A DNA stretch of 24,887 bases from CAZTDU01 sp050248795 (GTDB lineage: Bacteria; Pseudomonadota; Gammaproteobacteria; Burkholderiales; SG8-39), in contig JBFWRS010000046.1 of assembly GCA_050248795.1 (NCBI GenBank), forward strand, positions 1 through 24,887, given 5' to 3'. A program made the translations under genes and the position numbers. The notes under the pieces were generated by a model. That model was not told where the DNA came from and made no database searches. It saw nothing but the letters and a program-made list of their open reading frames with translations. Below, piece by piece: positions 6,824 through 13,603 of the stretch; the stretch's first letter is position 1; every line of letters starts with the position of its first letter.

Positions 6824-6913
6824 TGGCGGAGAGAGTGGGATTCGAACCCACGGTACGGGTTAGCGTACACACGCTTTCCAAGCGTGCGCCTTAAGCCACT
6901 CGGCCATCTCTCC
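6824..6913 (-). tRNA. tRNA-Ser (anticodon GGA)
   Basis: This 90-nt class II tRNA has a long variable arm and an encoded CCA. The acceptor GGAGAGA pairs with TCTCTCC and the discriminator base is G, as in serine tRNAs. The anticodon stem-loop CACGCTTGGAAAGCGTG shows GGA in the loop. The variable arm stem is GTACG/CGTAC-like, and the T arm carries GGTTCGAATCC. It reads serine codons UCC and UCU. It lies directly upstream of ffs. Confidence 0.97.
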
Positions 6914-6958
6914 GTGAGGCCGACATTCTACTACCGCGACCGCGCGCTACTCCGCGTG

Positions 6959-9064
6959 CTATCCCGCTACGGCCGCGCGCAGTGAGCGCAGGATCTCGTC
7001 GATGCGGTGCAGCTGGCGGGTCAGTTCGCGCCAGCGCTGCCTGCCCAGCGGCTGCGTCAGCACCCGGCTCGACGGTCGCACACCTTCCTCGAGGTCGGCA
7101 AGCTGCTGCTGCAACACCAGCTTCATCAGCGAAGCGTGTATGTCGACGAGGCGCTCGGCATCCGCCGCGGGCAACCTGCCCGCTGCTGCCGCGTCGCGCA
7201 GACGATCCGGCGTCGACAGGACGGTCGAACCGATGCGCAGCGCCAGCGTGCGCGCCAGCCCGACCACGGGCAACAGTCCTTCCCGCTTCAGGTCGATCCG
7301 GCCTTGCGACGTGCGCGGCCGCCCGAACAGGCCGAACACCGGCGACAGCGTCGAGACCGATTGTGCGAGCAGTGCAATGAACGGCAGGGACCGCGAAGCT
7401 GCAACCACCGCGTCGGTATGCAGCCTGCGCGCCAGCGCCTCGTCTCCGGCCACGTGCTTCAGGTCGAAGAAGATGTCGACGTTCAGCAGGTCATCCGGCC
7501 GCGCCCGGCGCAGCCAGCCCTCGATGCGCGCGTTCCATTCGGCTACCGTGCCGCGCCAGGGCGCGTTCGCCGCCATCACGCCCCCCATGCAGCGTGGTAC
7601 GCCGGCCTCGTGCAGGATCGCGGCGACCGCTTCACCCATCGCGGCGAACCAGGGATCATCGGCGCTGCTGCCGGCATGAATAAGGGCGTTGTCCTGGTCT
7701 GCGCTCAGCAGGCTTTCGCCGCGCCCTCCCGAGCCCAGCACCAGTAGGCTCCACGGCGCCGGCACCGGTCCGAGCTCTTCTGCCAGGCGCGCGACCGCGA
7801 GTTCCGCGGCACGCTTGCTCAGCGCGCAGATCTCGCTGGACACCACGCGCGCCACCTCGACACCACCGATGCCTTCCGCGACCAGACGCGCCGCCACTTC
7901 GGGAATCTGCCCGTAGGCAGCGGCAAGGCTCGCCGCGTCCTCTGCCTCGGCTATCGCGTCACCGGGCGCGAGCGCGGAACGCGCGCGGTGCCGCAGCAGA
8001 TCGCGCTGCGACACCATCCCCACGGCGCGGCCGTGGCCATCTACCACGCAAAGGTGCCGGATCGATCTCCTGTCCATGCGTCCCAGCGCCCGATACAGCA
8101 GCTCGTCCGCCTCCATGCACTCGACCGGCGTCGTCATGACATCGCCCATTGTCGCCGCGCGCAGGTCCGTGCTTCCGGCGGCGACCACGCGCAGCACGTC
8201 GCGCTCGGTCACGATGCCCTGCGGCGGCCGCGCCGCGGCGCCGACGAGCAGCGCACCGATGCGGCGCTCGGTCATCAAGCGCGCGCCGTCAGCCAGCGAC
8301 ACATGCGCCGGCACCAGCACCGCGGGTGCCCGCATCACGTCTGCGATGCGTCGTTCGAACACATAGCCGTCCAATCGTGCCGGCTCCGGTTGCGCGCCCT
8401 CGCGTCCGTCCTGCGGCTTCTCATGCCAGCCAGCCTCGGCTTGCTTCTGCACGAGGTCCCGCCTGCGCTGCGACAGTGAACGCGCCTCCCCCAGGGTGCG
8501 GATCCCGGCCTGTCGCAGCTTCGGTATCAGCGCGGCAAACGCCTGCGCAGCCGCCATGGCGTCGCCGTGCGCGGTGTGACGTCCGTGGATCACCACGCCA
8601 AGACGGCTGGCGACGGTCTCGAGGTCCGGTGCCGGCAGGGCCGGCTCCAGCGCACCGACCAGCAACGCGAGGTCGAGGTGAAGTGGTTCGCGCCAGGGAA
8701 TGCCCGCCCTCGCCGCCTCGTGCCTGAGCACGGCGAGGTCGAACGCAATCTGATGCCCGATCACGACATGACCCGCGAGCAGTTCGCGCAAGGCCGGCGC
8801 GAAATCCGCGAACCGCGGCGCGCCTGCAAGGTCGCTGTCGGCAAGCCCGTGAATGCGCGTCGCCGCCGCCGGGACCGGAACCTCGGGGTCGATCTTCTGG
8901 TCCAGCCCCTGCGCATCCAGGATGCGCGCACCGGACAGCACGACCGCACCGACCTGTACGACGCGGTCGCGCCGCACGTCCAGACCCGTGGTCTCGAGGT
9001 CCAGCGCCACCGCCGGCAGTGCAGCAAGCGCCGTCAGGTTCGACGGCGGCAGCAACTGGCTCAT
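6959..9064 (-). CDS. DnaQ-like exonuclease - CBS pair - DUF294 nucleotidyltransferase fusion
   Basis: This 701-residue cytoplasmic protein joins three modules. Residues 15-185 are a DEDDh 3'-5' exonuclease with motif I LDLETTG (Asp22, Glu24), motif II GHQIAFDL (Asp109) and motif III HTAHGD (His163, Asp168), so all catalytic residues are present. Residues about 240-362 hold two CBS domains, which commonly bind adenine nucleotides. Residues about 385-560 are a DUF294/GlnD-type nucleotidyltransferase with GSGGRGE (444-450) and Asp456/Asp458, followed by a helical DUF294 C-terminal domain. DUF294-CBS proteins are often neighbours of acetate/VC_2705 symporters, as here, and are thought to be signalling proteins; the target is unknown. 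The start at 9064 is chosen because the exonuclease fold begins soon after and the previous gene ends at 9084. It shares a direction with that small membrane-protein gene. Confidence 0.88.
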   Translation of the reverse strand: MSQLLPPSNLTALAALPAVALDLETTGLDVRRDRVVQVGAVVLSGARILDAQGLDQKIDPEVPVPAAATRIHGLADSDLAGAPRFADFAPALRELLAGHVVIGHQIAFDLAVLRHEAARAGIPWREPLHLDLALLVGALEPALPAPDLETVASRLGVVIHGRHTAHGDAMAAAQAFAALIPKLRQAGIRTLGEARSLSQRRRDLVQKQAEAGWHEKPQDGREGAQPEPARLDGYVFERRIADVMRAPAVLVPAHVSLADGARLMTERRIGALLVGAAARPPQGIVTERDVLRVVAAGSTDLRAATMGDVMTTPVECMEADELLYRALGRMDRRSIRHLCVVDGHGRAVGMVSQRDLLRHRARSALAPGDAIAEAEDAASLAAAYGQIPEVAARLVAEGIGGVEVARVVSSEICALSKRAAELAVARLAEELGPVPAPWSLLVLGSGGRGESLLSADQDNALIHAGSSADDPWFAAMGEAVAAILHEAGVPRCMGGVMAANAPWRGTVAEWNARIEGWLRRARPDDLLNVDIFFDLKHVAGDEALARRLHTDAVVAASRSLPFIALLAQSVSTLSPVFGLFGRPRTSQGRIDLKREGLLPVVGLARTLALRIGSTVLSTPDRLRDAAAAGRLPAADAERLVDIHASLMKLVLQQQLADLEEGVRPSSRVLTQPLGRQRWRELTRQLHRIDEILRSLRAAVAG

Positions 9065-9083
9065 CGCATCGCGCCTGCAGGTG

Positions 9084-9440
9084 CTAGTTGAGGAAACGTC
9101 CGAACAATCGCGCGACGCTGTGCGCAATCTCGCTTTCCAGCGGGAACGACAGCATGCCCATCACCGAGTACCCCAACAGCCACGGCATGGCGTAGAAGCG
9201 GAACATGTAGAAGAACCACGCCACGTACAGCGGCACCAGCGGCGGGATGAGAAACGCCGGCGTGATCGGCGCGAACAGCTTGATCAGCGGGTTCGTCGCG
9301 CGAACGAAAAACCGCATGAAGAAGAACTTGCTCTCCTCGGGCAGGAACAGGCGCATGCCGAAACGCCCGATCAGCGTCCACATGATCATGCCGAGGATGT
9401 AATCGATCGCGACCACCCAGAGCGGGAACGCCTGCGCCAT
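9084..9440 (-). CDS. small multi-pass membrane protein, function unknown
   Basis: This 118-residue protein is very hydrophobic. Membrane segments are visible at about 6-27, 55-80 and 82-100, with a charged EESKFFFMRFFVR stretch between the first two. A proline-rich motif (NPLIKLFAPITPAFLIPPLVPLY) faintly recalls YggT-type proteins, but I do not assign it there. The ATG at 9440 has AAGGG upstream. It lies 19 bp before the exonuclease-CBS-DUF294 gene, so the two are probably co-transcribed and the enzyme could act with this membrane protein. It begins just after the terminator that closes the symporter operon. Confidence 0.8.
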   Translation of the reverse strand: MAQAFPLWVVAIDYILGMIMWTLIGRFGMRLFLPEESKFFFMRFFVRATNPLIKLFAPITPAFLIPPLVPLYVAWFFYMFRFYAMPWLLGYSVMGMLSFPLESEIAHSVARLFGRFLN

Positions 9441-9490
9441 CGTCTGCCCTTTTGCCTGCTGCCCGCTCCGATTCTAAATCCTCGCGGACG

Positions 9491-9525
9491 AAAAAATGCC
9501 GGGACGAGCATCGCTCGCCCCGGCA
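9491..9525 (-). terminator. strong intrinsic terminator after the symporter gene
   Basis: The minus strand has a 13-bp stem (TGCCGGGGCGAGC with GCTCGTCCCGGCA, one G-U pair), a 3-nt loop and a run of six T (9496-9491). It starts 18 bp after the symporter stop codon, so it ends the DUF4212-symporter transcript and separates it from the small membrane protein and DUF294 genes. Confidence 0.93.
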
Positions 9526-9543
9526 AGCTTGAATGAACCGGAT

Positions 9544-11370
9544 CTAGTGCGTCGTTCCGAGGATCGTGTCGCCCTTCGGAATGCGGACCGCATCGACCAT
9601 GTCCTGCGTTTCCTTGTCCGGCGCCTCGGTCGCAAGGCTGACGACGATCATCGCGATCAGGCTGGCTGTTGCACCCACCATGCCGAAGCGCAGGTCGTCC
9701 ATGCCCAGCCAGGGCTTCATGCCGCCCCACTTGACCATGTAGAGGTACCAGGACCCCACCCCCAGTCCGACCAACATCCCCGCGATCGCGCCGGGGCGAT
9801 TTGCCCGCTTCCACCAGACGCCCAGCACCAGCGGGAAGAACAGCCCCGACATGGCGAAGCAGAACGCCCAGGCAACCGCGCCCAGGATCCCGGTCAGCTT
9901 CAGGCTCGCCACCAGTGCGCCTGCACCGCCGATCAGGATCAGCAGCACGCGGGCGACGATCAACCGCCGCTTCGTCTCGGCCTTCGGGTCGATGATCTTG
10001 TAGTACAGATCATGCGACAGCGCGTTGGCGATGGCGAGCAGCAGGCCGTCGGCCGTGGACATCGCCGCCGCCATACCGCCGGCGGCGACAAGCCCCGATA
10101 TGACGTATGGCAATCCCGCGATCTCCGGAGTCGCCAGCACGACGATGTCGCCGCGCATGAAGAACTCGTTGATCTGCACGATGCCGTCCTTGTTGGCGTC
10201 GATCACCTTGAGGAAGCCCACCTCACCCCATTTCTGCACCCAGGTGAGCGCATTCACGTCTGCCACCGACTTGCCGATCACGCTGGTCGCCAGGTTCGGG
10301 TCCAGCACCTGCAGCTTGACGAAAGTCGCCAGCGCCGGCGCGGTGAAGTAGAGCAGGAAGATGAACAGCAGCGACCACGCCACCGACGTGCGCGCATCCT
10401 TCACCGAAGGCGTGGTGAAGTAGCGCATCAGGATGTGCGGCAGCGACGCCGTGCCCACCATCATGCACATGGCCAACGTGACGAACTTCCATGCCGGCAG
10501 CCAGCCTTCGGCCGCGTTGGCGTGGAGCACGTTCAGCGCTGACATGCCTGCCACCGGCTTGGCCGTGAGCTTGCCGACCTGGTGCAGTTGCTCGAGCTCT
10601 ACGATCCTCGCCACCGCGTCGCCGTAGACGAGCTGCGGGATCAGGCCGAACCCCTGCTTGTTCGACATCCAGAACACCGGGATCAGGTAGGCGATGATGA
10701 GCACGATGTACTGCGCCACCTGCGTCCACGTCACCGCGCGCATGCCGCCCAGCATCGAGCACAGCAGGATGCCCAGCAGGCCGAACCAGACGCCGACTTC
10801 GAAGGGAATCAGCAGCGCGCGTGACGCGATGGTTCCCGTGGCATTGATCTGCGCCGTCACGTAGGTGAACGACGCAATGACCAGCACCAGCACGGCGCAG
10901 AATCGGGCCAGGTTGCCGCCATAGCGCGTGCCGATGAAGTCCGGCACGGTGTAGCAGCCGAACTTGCGCAGGTACGGCGCCATCAGCACCGCGACCAGCA
11001 CGTAGCCGCCCGTCCAGCCGACGACGAATGCCAGGTACGGGTGCCCGGCCATGTAGACGCCGCCTGCCATGGCAACGAAAGACGCGCCGGACATCCAGTC
11101 GGCCGCCGTCGCCATGCCGTTGAACACCGGTGGCACCTGGCGCCCGGCAACGTAGTACGCGTCCAGTTGCATGGTCCGCGACAGCCAGCCGATCAGCGCG
11201 TAGATGAAGATCGTGAAGGCGACGAACAGGATACCGATGGTGTCCGCCTTCATGCCCATCTGCTCGAATACGGCCATCAGGGCGACGAACAGCAGGAATC
11301 CCCCCGTGTAGAAGCCGTAGATCTTCGGCAGGTTGTCGATGAACGAACCCTTCATTCTGAAGAAACTCAT
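9544..11370 (-). CDS. sodium:solute symporter, VC_2705 family (acetate/carboxylate uptake)
   Basis: This 608-residue SSS-family permease has about 13 membrane segments. It has the VC_2705-subfamily hallmarks: AYYVAGRQVPPVFNGMATAADWMSGASF at about 71-98, GYTG/GGYVL-type loops, the RYFTTPSVKDAR segment near 316-327, and GGMAAAMSTADGLLLAI near 430-447. A loop at 391-402 (DANKDGIVQINE) fits the 12-residue EF-hand calcium-binding consensus exactly. Family members take up short-chain carboxylates such as acetate with sodium; the substrate here is inferred from the acs/crbS neighbourhood. The ATG at 11370 is preceded by AGGAGG (11385-11380). It follows the DUF4212 gene by 15 bp and ends at an intrinsic terminator. 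Confidence 0.93.
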   Translation of the reverse strand: MSFFRMKGSFIDNLPKIYGFYTGGFLLFVALMAVFEQMGMKADTIGILFVAFTIFIYALIGWLSRTMQLDAYYVAGRQVPPVFNGMATAADWMSGASFVAMAGGVYMAGHPYLAFVVGWTGGYVLVAVLMAPYLRKFGCYTVPDFIGTRYGGNLARFCAVLVLVIASFTYVTAQINATGTIASRALLIPFEVGVWFGLLGILLCSMLGGMRAVTWTQVAQYIVLIIAYLIPVFWMSNKQGFGLIPQLVYGDAVARIVELEQLHQVGKLTAKPVAGMSALNVLHANAAEGWLPAWKFVTLAMCMMVGTASLPHILMRYFTTPSVKDARTSVAWSLLFIFLLYFTAPALATFVKLQVLDPNLATSVIGKSVADVNALTWVQKWGEVGFLKVIDANKDGIVQINEFFMRGDIVVLATPEIAGLPYVISGLVAAGGMAAAMSTADGLLLAIANALSHDLYYKIIDPKAETKRRLIVARVLLILIGGAGALVASLKLTGILGAVAWAFCFAMSGLFFPLVLGVWWKRANRPGAIAGMLVGLGVGSWYLYMVKWGGMKPWLGMDDLRFGMVGATASLIAMIVVSLATEAPDKETQDMVDAVRIPKGDTILGTTH

Positions 11371-11385
11371 GGCGTCAGTCCTCCT

Positions 11386-11649
11386 TTATTCTTTTTCGGC
11401 CATGCCGAATTCGACATCGACCTTGTGCTGCTGGCGCACGAAGATGAACAGCTGCACCACGAACACGATGAGCGAGCCCTGCGCCGCCATGTAGAAGCCC
11501 AGCGGATGGCCCATGAACGACATCGCATTCAACTGCGGTGCGAACCAGTGCACGACGAACGAGAAGATGGCCCAGATGATCAGATGGATGATCATCAGCC
11601 TCTTCGTCTTCGCCCAGTGACCTTCTGCCTGCGTCTGTTGGGTACTCAT
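11386..11649 (-). CDS. DUF4212 small membrane subunit of the symporter
   Basis: This 87-residue protein has two membrane helices (about 19-38 and 50-72) and charged ends. It matches the DUF4212 pattern: HWAKTKRLMIIHLIIWAIFSF, the HPLGFYMAAQGSLIVFVVQLFIF core and a QHKVDVEFGM tail. Such proteins are encoded immediately before VC_2705-type sodium:solute symporters and are regarded as their small partner subunit. The ATG at 11649 has GGAGGAGGG upstream. It is the first gene of a two-gene operon, and its promoter must lie in the 120-bp gap shared with the divergent gene at 11770. I could not identify clear promoter hexamers there. Confidence 0.92.
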   Translation of the reverse strand: MSTQQTQAEGHWAKTKRLMIIHLIIWAIFSFVVHWFAPQLNAMSFMGHPLGFYMAAQGSLIVFVVQLFIFVRQQHKVDVEFGMAEKE

Positions 11650-11769
11650 CTTCTGCCCTCCTCCGTTTGCGTACCTCTATCGATGAAGAATGCCCTGCGT
11701 GCTCCACACTGCGTGCCGGCGCGCTAAGATCCACGCCTCGCCCCGGCGATACTTCCGAGATCCGCCCCC

Positions 11770-12429
11770 TTGACCCTGCACACGCGCATCGCCAGCTTCG
11801 CCGCCGACCTCTGGGGCAGCCTCGGAGACTATGTAGGCGTGGGCCGCCCGCAGCGCCGCGCCGCGATCGTCGACCGCGCGAGCCTGCAGGCCTTTCTCGA
11901 GTCGCGCGCGAGCTTCGTTGCGCAGACTTCGCTCTATGGGTATCTGCGGACTCGCGCCGGCATGCGTTACCCGGAACTGTTCGACGACGACCGCTTCGTG
12001 CTGTCGATCAACATCGCCAAATGGCACGTCTGGCTTGCCTGCCTGTCCGACCTCGCGATCTATACGGGCGGCCTGATTGCGCGCCGCAGCCGGGCGCCGG
12101 CCGCAGACGTCGGCCGGCTGATCAACGGGTGCGTAGAGGAGATCCTGGGCAGAACCGGCGTCCCTGCTGACGCCGGCGAGGAATTCGCGTCGCACGCAGG
12201 CCGGGTGCGCGCGCGCATCGCGCTGTGCGACTGGACCGTGGTTCAGGACGACGACACGCCGTTTGCCGAGAGCCCGATGACGCTGGTGCGCCGGGCGCCG
12301 ATCGTCGACGACCTGAAGCGGCTTGACGAAGCGATCGTGCTCAATTCCGTGCGCTTTCGCTGGCAGGAAGTGCGCCGGCACCTGCGCCGCGACCTCGATG
12401 CCGAGCGCGTGCTCGCTGACGTTCCCTGA
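11770..12429 (+). CDS. hypothetical protein, divergent from the symporter operon
   Basis: I do not recognise a family for this 219-residue protein. It is predicted mostly helical, with no signal peptide and no clear membrane segment apart from a mildly hydrophobic stretch near NIAKWHVWLACLSDLAIYTGGLIA. Aromatic and acidic clusters (RYPELFDDDRF, CDWTVVQDDDTPF) and an Arg-rich C-terminus (RWQEVRRHLRRDL) are visible. The third codon positions are strongly GC-rich, as in neighbouring genes, which supports real coding. The only usable start after the in-frame stop at 11725 is a TTG at 11770, with a weak GAG upstream. Its divergent position suggests a link with the DUF4212-symporter operon, but no function follows from the sequence. 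Confidence 0.72.
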   Translation: MTLHTRIASFAADLWGSLGDYVGVGRPQRRAAIVDRASLQAFLESRASFVAQTSLYGYLRTRAGMRYPELFDDDRFVLSINIAKWHVWLACLSDLAIYTGGLIARRSRAPAADVGRLINGCVEEILGRTGVPADAGEEFASHAGRVRARIALCDWTVVQDDDTPFAESPMTLVRRAPIVDDLKRLDEAIVLNSVRFRWQEVRRHLRRDLDAERVLADVP

Positions 12430-12547
12430 CATGCGTCTGGCACGGCGGTCGGACACTGCGGCTGCTCCTCCCCAGAAGTAACACCACGAGCCACGCCGAC
12501 TTGCGGTGGCCCGCGCAGTGATGCTAGCCGTGACATAGTGCCGCATC

Positions 12548-12570
12548 CACTGGGGAAAACCCTAGTGTTT
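12548..12570 (+). terminator. inverted repeat in the convergent gap, possible terminator
   Basis: CACTGGGG and CCCTAGTG form an 8-bp stem (one G-U pair) around an AAAA loop, followed by only TTT on the plus strand. It lies in the 179-bp gap (12430-12608) between the plus-strand hypothetical gene and the convergent crbR-like gene, where I see no other gene. It may end transcription from the left. The weak U-tract and near-palindromic centre also allow a protein-binding site. Confidence 0.35.
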
Positions 12571-12608
12571 CACCGCCGCGGTGCAACAAACCTTCTGCAG
12601 CGCAGCAA

Positions 12609-13226
12609 TCAGCCGGACGCGTTCAGTGTCAGCTGCACCAGCGCGGCAACCGAATCCGCCCCCGTCTTCTCCATCACCCTGGCGCGGTGAAACTCGACCG
12701 TCTTGACGCTGATGTTGAGTTCACCCGCGATAACCTTGTTCTGCTTGCCCTCGATGACGCGCTGCATCACCGCCCGTTCGCGCTCGGTGAGGGACGCAAG
12801 GCGCCCGGCGACCTGGCTCTGCCGCTGGCGCTTCTCGCGCCGCTCGGCATCGCGCTCGAACGCCCGCCGGATGATCTGCAGTACTTCCTTGTAGCTGAAC
12901 GGCTTCTGGATGAAGTCCACCGCGCCGCCCTTGATGGCGCTGACCGCCGTCGGCACGTTGCCGTGCGCACTGACGAACAGGATCGGGATCTCGATGCCGC
13001 GCCCTTTCAGGTAGTCCTGCAGCTCGAGTCCGCTCATGCCCGGCAGGTGCAGGTCGAGTACCAGGCACGCCGGCTCGTGCGGCCGGTATCCGTCGATGAA
13101 GTCGGTCGCGCTGGCAAAGGTCTGTACGTCCATGCCGTTGGTCTGCATCAGCCACACCCACAGCGTGCGGATCGCCTCGTCGTCGTCGACCACGTACACC
13201 AGCGGCTTGGGTGCGTCGGCCTTCAC
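12609..13226 (-). CDS. crbR: CrbR-type LuxR/FixJ response regulator
   Basis: This 205-residue regulator has an N-terminal receiver with the acidic triad YVVDDDE (13-17), phospho-acceptor Asp58 in LVLDLHLPG, and the conserved lysine in FIQKPFS. The C-terminal LuxR-type helix-turn-helix (about 140-200) contains LTERERAVMQRVIEG, KVIAGELNISVKTVEFHR and a final dimer helix. This FixJ-like layout fits CrbR/ErdR, which pairs with CrbS/MxtR and activates acs and related genes in other proteobacteria. The GTG at 13226 overlaps the stop of the receiver gene as GTGA and has GGGGAG upstream, so translation is coupled. The assignment rests on family plus position next to crbS and acs. Confidence 0.88.
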   Translation of the reverse strand: MKADAPKPLVYVVDDDEAIRTLWVWLMQTNGMDVQTFASATDFIDGYRPHEPACLVLDLHLPGMSGLELQDYLKGRGIEIPILFVSAHGNVPTAVSAIKGGAVDFIQKPFSYKEVLQIIRRAFERDAERREKRQRQSQVAGRLASLTERERAVMQRVIEGKQNKVIAGELNISVKTVEFHRARVMEKTGADSVAALVQLTLNASG

Positions 13227-13597
13227 TGCCGCTCCCCGAGCAGTTCCGCCACAGTCGCCATCAGTTCCTTGGTCGAGAAAGGCTTGGTGACGTACGCGCA
13301 TGCGCCCGAGGCCAGGCCCTGCCCCACGTCCGCGTCGCGGCCCTTTGCCGACAGCATCATCACCTTGACGTCCTGCAAGGCGGGGTTACCACGGATGCGC
13401 CTGCACACTTCGAACCCGTTGGTCATCGGCATCATTGCATCCAGTATGACGAGATCGGGACGGAAGCTTTCTGCCAGCGCCAGCGCCTCCTCGCCGCTGC
13501 CGGCTACGCGCACCTCGTAACCGCACTTGTGCATCAGGAATTCCAGCGAGGTCACGATGTTCGGCTCGTCGTCGGCTATGAGGACCCTGCCTGCCAT
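13223..13597 (-). CDS. stand-alone CheY-like receiver protein
   Basis: This 124-residue protein is a receiver domain without an output domain. Acidic pocket residues are in LIADDEPN (Asp9, Asp10), the phospho-acceptor is Asp53 in LVILDAMMP, and the conserved Thr/Ser and Lys are in MLSAKG and VTKPFS. It sits 6 bp after the CrbS-type kinase and its stop overlaps the GTG start of the DNA-binding regulator, so all three are in one operon. It could be a second phosphorylation target, a phosphate sink or a relay for the kinase; sequence alone does not decide. Confidence 0.93.
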   Translation of the reverse strand: MAGRVLIADDEPNIVTSLEFLMHKCGYEVRVAGSGEEALALAESFRPDLVILDAMMPMTNGFEVCRRIRGNPALQDVKVMMLSAKGRDADVGQGLASGACAYVTKPFSTKELMATVAELLGERQ

Positions 13598-13603
13598 GGC
13601 GCC

